Source of the DNA: Candidatus Gastranaerophilales bacterium
GTDB taxonomy: Bacteria > Cyanobacteriota > Vampirovibrionia > Gastranaerophilales > Gastranaerophilaceae
Length of the DNA: 64,000 nucleotides
Assembly: GCA_944323995.1 (NCBI GenBank)
Contig: CALUUN010000002.1
Coordinates: forward strand, 62,001-126,000
Direction of reading: 5' to 3'
Part shown: positions 42,873 to 53,100 of the stretch, piece by piece
Layout of the letters: every line of letters starts with the position of its first letter
How positions within the stretch are numbered: position 1 is the stretch's first letter
The notes under the pieces: model-generated
Databases searched by the model: none
The model's input: only the letters and a program-made list of their open reading frames with translations
What the model was told of the DNA's origin: nothing
Translations under genes and position numbers: made by a program

Positions 42873-45533
42873 TTAGCTGTGGACAGCCTGTTTTTCTTCA
42901 ACAACAGCCTGAGCAGCAGCGAGTCTTGCCTGCGGGATTCTGAACGGTGAGCAGGATACGTAATCCAAACCGATTCTGTGAGCAAATTTTACAGAATCGG
43001 GATCGCCGCCGTGTTCGCCGCAAATTCCGCCTACGAGGTTCGGATTTGTGCTCTTGCCTCTTTCCATTGACATTTCTATCAACTGGCCGACGCCTTTCTG
43101 GTCAAGAGTTTCAAACGGGTTAGACGGCAGGATTTTTTGTTCAACGTAACGGTTGAGGAATTTACCTTCAGCGTCGTCACGTGAATATCCGAACGTCATC
43201 TGAGTAAGGTCGTTTGTACCGAATGAGAAGAATTCGGCATATTCTGCAATTTCGTCCGAAGTTAATGCGGCACGCGGAATTTCAATCATAGTACCGAATT
43301 TGTAGTTAACTTCAACGCCTTTTTCAGCCATAACGTCTTTTGCCACGCGGACAAGAACATCTTTTGCCGTTTTCAATTCATTAACGTGTCCGATTAACGG
43401 AACCATTACCCACGGTTGAACAGCAACGCCTTCTTTTTTCAAGTCGCAGCATGCTTCAAAGATTGCTCTTACCTGCATTTCGTTAATTTCAGGGTAAGTC
43501 AATCCCAGACGGCATCCTCTCAAGCCCATCATCGGGTTAGCTTCGGAAAGTCCTTCCACAACGTGTAAAAGTTCTTCTTTTTCAGATGCGTCTTTACCCA
43601 GAGCTTTCAATGTTGCAACTTCCGCAATCAATGATTCTTTATCAGGTAAAAATTCATGAAGCGGCGGGTCAAGAAGTCTTACTGTCAAAGGTTTATCGCC
43701 TAATGCTTTAAACATTGCATAGAAATCTGAATACTGCATCGGAAGAAGGTGGCTCAACGCTTCTTTTCTTGCTTCCGGAGTACCTGCAATAATCATTTTC
43801 TGAACCCATGGCAATCTGTCGGGATCCATAAACATGTGTTCCGTTCTGCAAAGGCCAACACCTTCAGCACCGAATTTCAGAGCGTTTTCAATATCTTTCG
43901 GAGTATCGGCGTTTGCTTCAACGTGCAATTTTTTGATTTCGTTAACCCAGCCGAAGAATTTGTTCCAGTTGTCGTCAATTTTAGCTTCAACGAGTTTAAC
44001 TGCACCTTCCATAACAATACCTTTACCGCCGTCAAGAGAGATAATATCGTCTTTGCGGTAAACAGTGCCGTCGCTGCCTGTCAAGGTTTCATTTGCAAGG
44101 TCGATTTTCAAATCTTCGCAGCCTGAAACGCAGGGTTTGCCCATACCTTTAGCAACAACTGCTGCGTGAGAAGTTGCGCCGCCGCGTAATGTCAAAACAC
44201 CTTGAGAAACTGCCATACCGTGAATATCATCAGGGCATGTTTCAACACGTACGAGGATAACTTTTTCACCTGCTTCACCGCGTTGTGCAGCTTCTTCCGT
44301 ATCGAATACGATTTTACCAACGGCAGCACCCGGAGATGCATTTACGCCGGTACAAATCTTGTGAGCTTCTTCCATTGCTTTTGTATCAAAGCAAGGTAAA
44401 AGAATCTGGTTAACGGTATACGGATCAACAAGCTGAATTGCTCTTTCTTTTGTGATAATGCCTTCTTCATACATATCAACGGCGATTTTAACAGCTGCAG
44501 CAGCGGTTCTTTTGCCGTTACGTGTTTGAAGGATCCATAACTTACCGCGTTCAATCGTAAATTCCATATCCTGAACATCTTTGTAACCGAGTTCAAGTTT
44601 TTTGGCGATATCGACATACTGTCTGTATAAATCAGGCATTTCGTGTTCAAGTTCAGCGATAGGTTTCGGAGTTCTGATACCTGCAACAACGTCTTCGCCC
44701 TGAGCATTTGTCAAATATTCACCGTAGAATTTATTTTCACCGGTAGCGGGGTTACGGGTGAACGAAACACCTGTTGCGCAGTCGTCGCCCATGTTACCGA
44801 ATACCATTGTTTGAACGTTAACCGCAGTACCGTAATTGTGGTCGATTTTGTTCATGTTTCTGTAAGCAACCGCACGCGGGATATTCCAAGATCTGAATAC
44901 CGCTTCAATTGCTTCTTCTAACTGAACGTAAGGATCTTGCGGGAATTCTTTGCCTGTAACTTCTTTAATAACATTTTTGTATATAGGAATTAAAGATTTC
45001 CAGCCGTCTGCAGAAATTTCGGTATCTTCTTTAACGCCTTCACGTTCTTTAAGTTTTTCAACTTCTGATTCAAAGTATTTTTGTCTGTCCATTTCCCAGG
45101 CAACTGAACCGAACATGGTTAAGAAACGACGGTAGCTGTCATAGCAGAATCTCGGATTGTTAGTCAATCTGATCATAGCTTCAACAGTGTCATCGTTCAA
45201 ACCTAAGTTCAAAATTGTTTCCATCATACCGGGCATGGAAAGTCTTGCGCCGGATCTGACCGAAACGAGCAAAGGATTTTGAGAATCGCCGAATTTTTTG
45301 CCGGCCTGTTCTTCAACTTCCTTCAAATAATACTTAACTTCATCCATCAACCCTTCAGGCATTTTGTTCCCGTGGTTAATATAATCCATACAAGTTTCTG
45401 TTGTAATGGTTAACCCCGGAGGAACAGGCAGGCCTAAATTGGTCATTTCAGCAAGGTTAGCACCTTTGCCGCCGAGAAGATTACGCATGCCTGCATTACC
45501 CTCTCTGAAAAGCCATACTCTTTTTTCTGTCAT
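42873..45533 (-). CDS. ppdK: pyruvate, phosphate dikinase
   Basis: 886 residues, full length. Interconverts pyruvate + ATP + Pi and PEP + AMP + PPi. ATP-grasp domain at the N-terminus (GGKGANLAEMTNLGLPVPPG, split by family Gly residues; SVRSGARLSMPGMM), the swivelling His domain with catalytic His in LRGGATSHAAVVAKGM and PCVSG, and the C-terminal PEP barrel (GVGLCRTEHMF, MIEIPRAAL, FGTNDLTQ, GICGEHGGDP). In anaerobes it often replaces pyruvate kinase and saves ATP through PPi. AGGAG precedes the ATG. Single-gene unit. Confidence 0.97.
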   Translation of the reverse strand: MTEKRVWLFREGNAGMRNLLGGKGANLAEMTNLGLPVPPGLTITTETCMDYINHGNKMPEGLMDEVKYYLKEVEEQAGKKFGDSQNPLLVSVRSGARLSMPGMMETILNLGLNDDTVEAMIRLTNNPRFCYDSYRRFLTMFGSVAWEMDRQKYFESEVEKLKEREGVKEDTEISADGWKSLIPIYKNVIKEVTGKEFPQDPYVQLEEAIEAVFRSWNIPRAVAYRNMNKIDHNYGTAVNVQTMVFGNMGDDCATGVSFTRNPATGENKFYGEYLTNAQGEDVVAGIRTPKPIAELEHEMPDLYRQYVDIAKKLELGYKDVQDMEFTIERGKLWILQTRNGKRTAAAAVKIAVDMYEEGIITKERAIQLVDPYTVNQILLPCFDTKAMEEAHKICTGVNASPGAAVGKIVFDTEEAAQRGEAGEKVILVRVETCPDDIHGMAVSQGVLTLRGGATSHAAVVAKGMGKPCVSGCEDLKIDLANETLTGSDGTVYRKDDIISLDGGKGIVMEGAVKLVEAKIDDNWNKFFGWVNEIKKLHVEANADTPKDIENALKFGAEGVGLCRTEHMFMDPDRLPWVQKMIIAGTPEARKEALSHLLPMQYSDFYAMFKALGDKPLTVRLLDPPLHEFLPDKESLIAEVATLKALGKDASEKEELLHVVEGLSEANPMMGLRGCRLGLTYPEINEMQVRAIFEACCDLKKEGVAVQPWVMVPLIGHVNELKTAKDVLVRVAKDVMAEKGVEVNYKFGTMIEIPRAALTSDEIAEYAEFFSFGTNDLTQMTFGYSRDDAEGKFLNRYVEQKILPSNPFETLDQKGVGQLIEMSMERGKSTNPNLVGGICGEHGGDPDSVKFAHRIGLDYVSCSPFRIPQARLAAAQAVVEEKQAVHS

Positions 45534-45654
45534 AGTTTTTCTCCTATCTAAAATCTAAATTTAAACAATAAAAATTGTATCACGAACATGATTTCAAGAC
45601 GAAAAACATGCCCATCATGCTTTATAACTGTTTACAATAATGCTTAAAAATATT

Positions 45655-46686
45655 TTATTCAATACATACCGCATAGGTATATGTATTAAGAGAGTCTGGA
45701 GCGATATGTTTATAAGAATACGTAGATAATCGTCCCTCGTAGCCTCCTCCGCCAAAATAATACCTATAGACATATGTTGTAAGTTTAGACTGTTCCTCAC
45801 CACTCCATAAATAAAAAGTTCTTGATGAAGGATGTATTTTAAATCCCAACTCTTCAGCTTTAGCTGCAGCACCTAAAGGACCGGATGCAGAAATATAATC
45901 GGAAATTTCCTGAAGTTGAGCATTTGTAGGCATTTTATCTTTTCCGCCACAAGTAAGGACTGCGCCTAACCAATAATCATCGGCATTTATTACAGCTCCA
46001 CATCCTATAACATTGACCTTGCCTTCTGCAATTAACTCAGCACATTCAGAAGTACTAAAACCTTTTGGAGCAAATGGTGCAGTAAAACACGTTCCTCCAA
46101 TTTCGAAAGCACAATTATTTGCAAGCTTTTTAACATTTATAGAACGTAAATCTTTACCAGATGTATTAGGATTTTTAAAACCGTCAACATCATAAAGAAT
46201 TGCTAAACAGTCTGAACCTATTATTTGGTTGCTGTATGGATCCTGATGACAATCAGGGTTATATGCTACTACTGCGTTTACTCCGTTTGCAAATTGTAAG
46301 CCTATTGTTTCAGTATCCCAATTGTCCTGACCAAAGTTTTTAGAAGTTTTAATTTTAGTCATGTCAATTTCTTCATTTTCAGCGCCCCAGTAGACTTTAT
46401 CTGCAAAGCATGATGTTATGTCATCGTTTTTGCATACTTTGGTTATTTTAATATGTTTAGATAATTCATTCACGAACGCTTCAGTAGATGAATAACCAGC
46501 AAGAGTTCCTTGCGTATTCATAACCTTCAAAGATTCTTCAAGCTTACGTTGGAAAACCGTTGATGCTGTGTCCCATGCCTTTGATTGAAAATTCTGCACC
46601 AATGTCGGTATTGTCAGCGCTGCAACAATACCGATTATTGCTAAAGTTATCAGCACTTCCGCTAAAGTGAAACCTTTTTTAAACAT
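45655..46686 (-). CDS. type IV pilin-like protein (pseudopilin) II
   Basis: 343 residues. A minimal leader MFKKG, cut after Gly, then FTLAEVLITLAIIGIVAAL, the same helix as in pseudopilin I, followed by a long globular domain with about ten Cys (KVCKNDDITSCF, PDCHQDP, GSDCLAIL, NNCAFEIGGTCF, STSECAEL, LTCGG) and a Tyr/Gly-rich end. Much larger than a normal pilin; it may be a surface adhesin or tip subunit. AAGGAG precedes the ATG. Divergent from a small HTH gene. Confidence 0.87.
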   Translation of the reverse strand: MFKKGFTLAEVLITLAIIGIVAALTIPTLVQNFQSKAWDTASTVFQRKLEESLKVMNTQGTLAGYSSTEAFVNELSKHIKITKVCKNDDITSCFADKVYWGAENEEIDMTKIKTSKNFGQDNWDTETIGLQFANGVNAVVAYNPDCHQDPYSNQIIGSDCLAILYDVDGFKNPNTSGKDLRSINVKKLANNCAFEIGGTCFTAPFAPKGFSTSECAELIAEGKVNVIGCGAVINADDYWLGAVLTCGGKDKMPTNAQLQEISDYISASGPLGAAAKAEELGFKIHPSSRTFYLWSGEEQSKLTTYVYRYYFGGGGYEGRLSTYSYKHIAPDSLNTYTYAVCIE

Positions 46687-46708
46687 CTTCTTTCTCCTTC
46701 AAATTTAT

Positions 46709-46742
46709 AAAAGTATATTTTTATTAATAAAATAATACTTTT
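46709..46742. promoter_or_regulatory. 34-bp near-perfect palindrome between pseudopilin II and HTH gene
   Basis: Arms AAAAGTAT and ATACTTTT surround the core TTTTATTAATAAAA; 15 of 17 base pairs are symmetric. It lies 22 bp before the pseudopilin II start and about 67 bp before the divergent HTH gene, and is a likely operator. Confidence 0.6.
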
Positions 46743-46793
46743 AATAATGCAACAATTCTTTTGTTTTGTCAAGCAAGTAACAAGATTTAAATA

Positions 46794-46799
46794 TATAAT
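46794..46799 (+). promoter_or_regulatory. -10 box of small HTH gene 46809
   Basis: TATAAT ends 9 nt before the ATG at 46809, so the leader is at most a few bases and has no ribosome site. Confidence 0.5.
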
Positions 46800-46808
46800 T
46801 TACTTATT

Positions 46809-47039
46809 ATGCAATCCGACAAAATCACAAAAATTGATGCTAAAAAAGAAGTCAAGATCCTGCTTTCCAAAAAAGCATGGACAATGAAAATGCTTGCTGA
46901 AAAATTGTCCGAAGCCAGCGGGAAATACTATTCGCCGCAAAACCTCAACTACAGACTCTCGCAAAATAAACTCAAACTCTACGAAATGGGTTATATCTGC
47001 CAGATTTTAGGATTTAAATTAGAGTTTATTGAAATTTAA
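46809..47039 (+). CDS. small HTH-like DNA-binding protein, 76 residues
   Basis: Basic protein with a predicted helix-turn-helix: KKAWTMKMLAEKLSEASG, then YSPQNLNYRLSQNKLKL as the likely recognition helix, then MGYICQILGFKLEF. It resembles short phage-repressor-like regulators found in Firmicutes and gut bacteria, but differs from the two XRE proteins in the window. Divergent from pseudopilin II with a palindrome between them, so it probably controls that gene. Confidence 0.7.
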   Translation: MQSDKITKIDAKKEVKILLSKKAWTMKMLAEKLSEASGKYYSPQNLNYRLSQNKLKLYEMGYICQILGFKLEFIEI

Positions 47040-47042
47040 AGG

Positions 47043-47267
47043 CTATTTTTTAAAATAGTCACAAATTAACATTTTTTTACGGGGCAAAAGGTTTTTTACA
47101 CCTTCTACAAATTTGTTTTTGCGTGAATCTTCCAACTCTTTTTTCAGGATTGCTTTTTCTAAAACGACTTTGTTATAAAGTTCTGCACAAACGGAACTTT
47201 TGTCCGCGTGTTCTCTTAATCGGGCGAGTTGACGTTCTTTCTCCTTTATTAACAATTCTTTCTTCAC
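47043..47267 (-). CDS. small coiled-coil protein, 74 residues
   Basis: Not recognised. Highly charged single helix (MKKELLIKEKERQLARLREH, then KVVLEKAILKKELEDSRK) with a basic C-terminus. The GTG at 47267 is chosen because AGAGG lies 7 nt upstream; the frame extends to an ATG at 47315 that has no such site. It follows the vor operon by about 75 nt on the same strand. Its end is 3 nt from the convergent HTH gene. Confidence 0.5.
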   Translation of the reverse strand: MKKELLIKEKERQLARLREHADKSSVCAELYNKVVLEKAILKKELEDSRKNKFVEGVKNLLPRKKMLICDYFKK

Positions 47268-47341
47268 TGTAAACCTCTTTATTTCGACATGAAACAGAAT
47301 AATATTATTCCGCATTTTTTAAATCGACTTTTTAGGTGATT

Positions 47342-47893
47342 TTAGCAATTTACTGTCAATAAATCATACTTATAGCCCATTTCCATGGCATTTTTATTAA
47401 GGGGCAGAAGATTTTTTCTGTGCGGCGGAAGCACAACATCAAGCGCCTTTTCAAGAATATCGACATTCAAAAACCCGCCGGCTCTAAGCAGCATCCCCAG
47501 AGCCAGCATATTTGCCATCTTTACGTTGCCTAGTTTTTCAGCCATCTGAGAAATAGGCGCAAATACGTATTTTATATCATCTCTGTTTTGAACTTTTTCC
47601 GCAAGAGATGTATTAACTATCAAACATCCGCCCTTTTTGACTTTAGGTTCAAACTTGTCAAACGATGCCTGATTTAAAACAATGATAAAATCGGCATCTT
47701 TTTTGTTAACGGAACTTACTTCCTCATCACTCATGACAATCTCGCAGTTAACTGTCCCGCCGCGCATTTCGGCACCGTAACAAGGGTACCAGGTAACATT
47801 TTTGTTATCCAGCATAAACGCATTTGCAAGCACTTCTCCCGCAAGTAAAACACCCTGACCGCCAAATCCTGCTATTATAAAATTCTTTTCCAT
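47342..47893 (-). CDS. vorC: 2-oxoacid:ferredoxin oxidoreductase, gamma subunit
   Basis: 183 residues. Family motifs FIIAGFGGQGVLLAGE, WYPCYGAEMRGGTVNCEI and VLNQASFDKF; the C-terminus has VLPPHRKNLLPLNK. In these enzymes gamma completes the catalytic core with alpha and beta. Subunit order and sizes (70, 354, 252, 183 residues for delta, alpha, beta, gamma) match 3-methyl-2-oxobutanoate (branched-chain) oxidoreductases of anaerobes; 2-oxoglutarate is an alternative. Starts directly after the beta stop. Confidence 0.92.
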   Translation of the reverse strand: MEKNFIIAGFGGQGVLLAGEVLANAFMLDNKNVTWYPCYGAEMRGGTVNCEIVMSDEEVSSVNKKDADFIIVLNQASFDKFEPKVKKGGCLIVNTSLAEKVQNRDDIKYVFAPISQMAEKLGNVKMANMLALGMLLRAGGFLNVDILEKALDVVLPPHRKNLLPLNKNAMEMGYKYDLLTVNC

Positions 47894-48652
47894 TTAGTTG
47901 TTTTCCTTATTAGTTATATCTTTATACACACCCGGAACAAAAATCGGCATCATTTCATTTCTTACCCGTTCATGAGCTTTTTGCGGAGTCATTTTCCAGT
48001 TCGTCGGACAGGTCGAAAGGATTTCCACAAACCCGAATCCGAGCCCCTGAAGCTGTACTTCAAACGCCTTTTTAATCGCCTGTTTTGCTTTTCTTATGTT
48101 TGCAATCGTATCCAGCGAAACTCTTGCGGAAAATGCCGTTCCGTCGCAAAGCGCAACATGTTCGGCTATTTTAATCGGGTAACCGTAGTATTCACGGTTA
48201 CGACCGGTCGGAGAAGTTGTTGTAACCTGTCCCAAAAGCGTTGTAGGCCCGAGCTGGCCGCCTGTCATGCCGTAGGTTGTATTGTTAATACAAATTGCGG
48301 ACAATGATTCACCCCTGAGTGCGGCATGCAAACTTTCAGCCAAACCTATTGACGCAAAATCGCCGTCGCCTGAATATGTAAACACGAATTTATCCGGATT
48401 GGCCCGCTTAACCCCTGTTGCAACAGCCAGAGCCCTGCCGTGCGGAGCTTCTATTGCATCCATATCAAGAAAATCGTATATAGTAACCGAACATCCGATT
48501 GAAGTTGCGGCAATTGTGTTTTCCCTTATGCCGAGTTCGTCCATAACTTCGCCGACAAGTCTTATTGCAACACCATGATCGCATCCGGGACAAAATGTGT
48601 ATTTAAAATCTTTTTTAAAAGATTCCGGTACTTTAAAAACCTGTGTTTCCAT
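47894..48652 (-). CDS. vorB: 2-oxoacid:ferredoxin oxidoreductase, beta (TPP) subunit
   Basis: 252 residues. Binds thiamine diphosphate and a [4Fe-4S] cluster: TFCPGCDHG with Cys21 and Cys24, SIGCSVTIYDFLDMD, and the TPP motif SGDGDFASIGL followed by INNTTYGMTGGQ. MTGGQxSPT-like elements close to this determine substrate range. Catalyses oxidative decarboxylation of the 2-oxoacid to the acyl-CoA with reduced ferredoxin. One nt separates it from alpha. Confidence 0.93.
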   Translation of the reverse strand: METQVFKVPESFKKDFKYTFCPGCDHGVAIRLVGEVMDELGIRENTIAATSIGCSVTIYDFLDMDAIEAPHGRALAVATGVKRANPDKFVFTYSGDGDFASIGLAESLHAALRGESLSAICINNTTYGMTGGQLGPTTLLGQVTTTSPTGRNREYYGYPIKIAEHVALCDGTAFSARVSLDTIANIRKAKQAIKKAFEVQLQGLGFGFVEILSTCPTNWKMTPQKAHERVRNEMMPIFVPGVYKDITNKENN

Positions 48653-48653
48653 A

Positions 48654-49718
48654 TTACACCGCCCCTTCTATAACGACAGCCAGTTCTTCAACACTCGGCC
48701 ATGCTCCGACCGGCTTGCCGAAAAATTCCACCGGCACTCTGCCGTTGACCGCAAGTTTTATATCTCTGACCATTTGCCCCATATTGACTTCAATCGCAAG
48801 GAATTTTTTTGTTTTTTCCGCAAGTTCTTTAATCCGTTCAGACGGGAAAGGAAACAGGGTTATCGGTCTGAAAAATCCTATTTTAAGGCCTTTTTCTCTT
48901 AATTTTTTAATAGCCGCTTTAACATTTCTTGAAAGACTGCCGAAACTCGAAACTATCAAATCCGCATCGTCAGTATAAAGTTCTTCATACATAACTTCGT
49001 TTTCTTCAAGCTGTTTATATTTGTCAAACAGGTGTCTGATATGCTCGCACTGCGGTTCTTCGGTCGGAGAATATGATCTTATTATTCTTGATTTTCTGTC
49101 TTTTGCACCCGAAAGCGCCCAGGATGAATTATCAATTTCAGGATACGGGTATTCACCGAACTCAACGGGTTCCATCATCTGTCCCAGAAGTCCGTCCGCC
49201 AGAAGCATGGCCGGATTTCTGTATTTATGCGCAAGATAAAAAGTTTTATAAGTCAAATCAACGGCTTCCTGAACCGTGGAGGGCGATAATACAATTAATT
49301 TATAATCACCGTCGCCGCCGCCGATTGTAGCCTGATTATAATCACCCTGTGAAGGGAAAATATTACCGAGCCCCGGGCCGCCGCGCATAACGCTTACGAC
49401 AACTACCGGCAGTTCGTCCGATGTGGCGTAAGACAAACCTTCCTGCATCAATGAAATTGCGCATGATGATGATGAAGTCATTGCCTTTTTACCGGTCGAA
49501 CATGCTCCGATGCACATATTAATCGCTGCAAGTTCACTTTCTGCGGATACATAAGCACGTTTTAATTCCTGCATCTTTCCGCTCATAAACTCTCCGATTT
49601 CGCTCTGCGGAGTAATCGGATATCCGAAATAGCAGTCACAACCGGCTATTACCGCCGCATTCGCTATTGCATAATTCCCTTTTGTTAAAACTTTTGTCTT
49701 TTTCAAACACTCTGTCAT
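48654..49718 (-). CDS. vorA: 2-oxoacid:ferredoxin oxidoreductase, alpha subunit
   Basis: 354 residues. The pyrimidine-binding and domain II regions are typical: NYAIANAAVIAGCDCYFGYPITPQSEIGEF, split at the substrate loop, VSAESELAAINMCIGA, SSSSCAISLMQEGLSYA, and VVVVSVMRGGPGLGN. The MTSSSS and PITPQSE segments favour the VorB/KorA type over pyruvate enzymes. It follows the ferredoxin subunit by 3 nt. Confidence 0.93.
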   Translation of the reverse strand: MTECLKKTKVLTKGNYAIANAAVIAGCDCYFGYPITPQSEIGEFMSGKMQELKRAYVSAESELAAINMCIGACSTGKKAMTSSSSCAISLMQEGLSYATSDELPVVVVSVMRGGPGLGNIFPSQGDYNQATIGGGDGDYKLIVLSPSTVQEAVDLTYKTFYLAHKYRNPAMLLADGLLGQMMEPVEFGEYPYPEIDNSSWALSGAKDRKSRIIRSYSPTEEPQCEHIRHLFDKYKQLEENEVMYEELYTDDADLIVSSFGSLSRNVKAAIKKLREKGLKIGFFRPITLFPFPSERIKELAEKTKKFLAIEVNMGQMVRDIKLAVNGRVPVEFFGKPVGAWPSVEELAVVIEGAV

Positions 49719-49721
49719 CTC

Positions 49722-49934
49722 TTATCCTTTATACACCTCTTTAATAGCAAGATCCGGACACCTTACCGCACACATGGCGCAGCCAAGGCATTCACCTTTG
49801 GGATCGTCAAATTCCACTATTCTGTCACCGAGTTTGTTTGTTTTATCACTCACTTTTATGAGTTTTTTGGGGCACTCGTTTACACACAAATAACAAGCCT
49901 TACACTTTGTACTGTCTATAACTATTCGGCTCAT
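49722..49934 (-). CDS. vorD: 2-oxoacid:ferredoxin oxidoreductase, delta (ferredoxin) subunit
   Basis: 70 residues, a 2[4Fe-4S] ferredoxin. Cluster motifs are CKACYLCVNECP (Cys11, 14, 17, 21) and CLGCAMCAVRCP (Cys49, 52, 55, 59). It carries electrons from the TPP site to external ferredoxin. First gene of the delta-alpha-beta-gamma operon. Confidence 0.93.
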   Translation of the reverse strand: MSRIVIDSTKCKACYLCVNECPKKLIKVSDKTNKLGDRIVEFDDPKGECLGCAMCAVRCPDLAIKEVYKG

Positions 49935-50004
49935 ATCTACCTCACCTGTAGTAGTAATACATGCTCTATTGTACCACTAATTTAACCAAAATAGGCTATA
50001 ATCT

Positions 50005-50016
50005 TTACAATTGTAA
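50005..50016. promoter_or_regulatory. 12-bp palindrome upstream of giant coiled-coil gene
   Basis: TTACAATTGTAA is the same sequence as the 25-kb palindromes without the central A. It lies about 46 bp before the TATAAT (50062-50067) of the coiled-coil gene, and could be a second site of the same regulator. Confidence 0.35.
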
Positions 50017-50061
50017 TAAATAAACTTAATATTTTTGCTAAATCATCCATAATTCTGGTAC

Positions 50062-50067
50062 TATAAT
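50062..50067 (+). promoter_or_regulatory. -10 box of giant coiled-coil gene
   Basis: TATAAT; transcription would start near 50074, about 30 nt before the ATG at 50104. Confidence 0.5.
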
Positions 50068-50103
50068 AAGATGTAGGGATATTATTTGAGGAAATTAAAA
50101 AAT

Positions 50104-53100
50104 ATGGCACAAACAGTAGAAGAACTTGCTGAAATTTTAGATAACATGAAACTTGAAGCTGACCGTAATGCGGAAACTTTTGACAAACTTTTGCAGAGTA
50201 TCAACAACAAGATTGAATTTATGTCAACCGATACCGAAGCGGATGACTTGATAAAAGTTTATCTGACCGAACTTAAAAAAACTCTCGAAGAACGGCATGC
50301 GCTTGTTGTCGAAGAATTCGGCAAAATGGAAACTTCATTTAAATCCCTCACCGATGAGCAGTCACAGCTCATAAAAACCTCTCAGGCAAAGGAGATGTTT
50401 GACACTTTTTCCGATAATATGAAAACTATTGCACAGGAACTGTACAATCAAAAAGAACTTCTGGCGCAATACAACGAAAGATTTGCCGCTTTTTCAGCCG
50501 ACAAATCAGATAAAAACGAAATTATTACATCTGTTGCGGCTATCAGAAAAGATGTTGAAATCATTAACGAAAATTTTGAATCCTCAATTTCCGATATAAA
50601 TTCAAATATCCAGTCCATATTCAAAAATCTTATTGTAATGGATCCTACAGCACAAAACGATATTGTAAAACGCGAACTGGAAAACGTTTATCTTTCGGCA
50701 AATGCAATACTTTCTTCCCTGCATGTTGTCGATCAGAAAAACGACGATTTAGCGCAAACATTAGAAAAAATTTCCACAAAAGAAGATATTGAAAAAGCGG
50801 TTGAAAAACTGGATTCAATTGCCACAAAATCAAATGAAATTTTTGACAAATTCTCATCACTTGCCGAAAAATCGGATATTGATTCAATTATGAGTAAAAC
50901 ATCCGAAATATCGGATAAAATGAATGTTTTGCCGCTGCGTGAAGATTTGAGGTATTTTGCGGAAAAAACAAATGAACTTTCCGCACAGATTTCATCACTT
51001 CCGCAAAAAGATGATTTGCAAAATATTACGCACAATACTGTTGAAAATCTTCAGGCAAAACTTGATGAATTGTCTGTAAAATCGGAACTTGACGGAATAA
51101 TTAAAAAAGCGGAAGAAATTACCGAAAAATTTTCTCCCGTTGCCGAAAAAAGCGACATTGAAAACGTTCTTGTAAAATCGGTTGAAATCTCTGAAAAACT
51201 TGATTCCGCTGCAACAAAACAGGATATTGATCCGGTTTTTGAACAGGCAAAAGCGCTTGAAACCCAAATCGCGAGTCTTCCGCAGCAGTCTGACCTTGCA
51301 GGTGTTTATCAGACTGTTCATGAGTTTTCGGATATTATTGAAAATCTGCGAACAACTTTCCACAGCGCAAACGAAGACACTAACCGGATGATTAATGAAC
51401 ATCTTGACCGCTTAAATTCAACGCTCTCCGATGTCGTAACCGAAAAAGATTTCACCGGATTCAGACATGACCTTGCCGATTTTATTCAAAAAATTATTGA
51501 TAATTCCGCAAGTTTAAACGAAAATCTGAACATCAACAAAGAAGTTCTCGAAAAACTTATTACAGAAGTTGAGAACCTTGATATTCACCAAAACATTGAA
51601 ACCATCGCCAATGCTCTTGAAGGCTTGCAGGCAGGTTTTGCGCGCGATACCGAAAAAATAACCGGCGATATCAACAGTATTAACGAAAAAATTAATTCTC
51701 TGACAAATCAGCCGCTTGAAGAAAAAATAACCAACCTGAATGTCAGTTTGTTTGACGCTGCAGAAAGCCTGAAAAATATGCAATCCGAAGTTTTTGAAAA
51801 ACTTTCGCAAGATAACGAAGAAATTTCAAAACAGATTGAGAACCTGAATATTCCGGCAAATTTCGGCACGCTGAATAATTCAATGAGTGATATTCGCGAG
51901 ATATCGCTTCACGGCACCGAAAAAATTTCCTCTGATATTGAAAACTTAAGCAGCAAACTTGACAATCTGCCGGTCAATAACATTGAGCTGAAAATAGATA
52001 ATTTGAATACCGAACTGATTTCAAACGCGGGACGGCTGCAAAATATGCATGCCGGACTCACCGAACAATTGTCCGGTAATTTAAGAGAAATTAATGACAA
52101 AATAGACGGATTGAATTTTGAAAACAAATTTGAAACCATCGGCAGCAATATGGAAATTTTAAAAAACATAACCGCTGCAGGTGCTGAAAAGATTGACAAT
52201 CTAAACATTCAAGGCGAATTTGAAACAGTTAACGGCAATCTTGAAAATTTGAAAAATATCTCGCTTACCGGTCTGCAAAAAATTGATGAATTAAACCTTC
52301 AAAACAGATTTGAAAACCTTAACAGCAATCTTGAAAATTTGAAAAATATTTCGCTTTCAAGTGCGGAAAAAATCGACGAATTAAACACCGCCTGCAAACT
52401 TGATACAATAAACGGTTCCATAGAAAGTTTAAAAGACGCATCAATTGCAAACGCTGAAAGACTCTCGGGCGAAGTTGAAAATATAAGTTCAAAACTTGAT
52501 ACATTCACCACTTTAAGTTTTGAATCAAGAATTAACGATATCAAAGAGAACCTTGAAGAAACTTCCCAAAAACTTTCGGGTTTCCAAAATGATGTTATGG
52601 AAAAACTCTCTGAAGACGACAGTGAAAAATTCTCCAGTCTGCACAATAACATAGACTTTTTGAGGGAAACAATAACCTCTGCACAGACAGCCAACGAAAC
52701 AAGTTTGAGCGAAAAACTTCTTGCACTGCGGGATATGATAACCTCAAGTGATGAAGCAGGCAATGAAAAATTGGCAGAACTCCGTAACCAAATTGAAGAA
52801 TTTACGGACAAAGTCAGAACAATTTCCGGCGATACCGGAATAAAAATCAGCGAAGCGGTTGCCGAAATGAGTGCAATGAAAACCGAAGTTGAAAAAATTT
52901 CAAAAGATTTCACCGAATGGAATTACGGGCAGGAAACAAGAGATTCCAAAATAGTTAATATGATTTCTTCCGAACTTGGAGAACTCGGTGTTGCAATCTC
53001 GACTTTGCAGGATTCGGTACAGGCAGGAGTTCACCACGAACTTTCCAAAAACTCCGAAGTAGTTGAACAGCAAATTAATTCACTTATTGAACATATTGAC

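Noticed and set aside
48654-49718. pyruvate:ferredoxin oxidoreductase
   Set aside because: Separate alpha, beta, gamma and 70-residue delta chains with the PITPQSE alpha motif favour the VOR/KOR type, though substrate is not proven.
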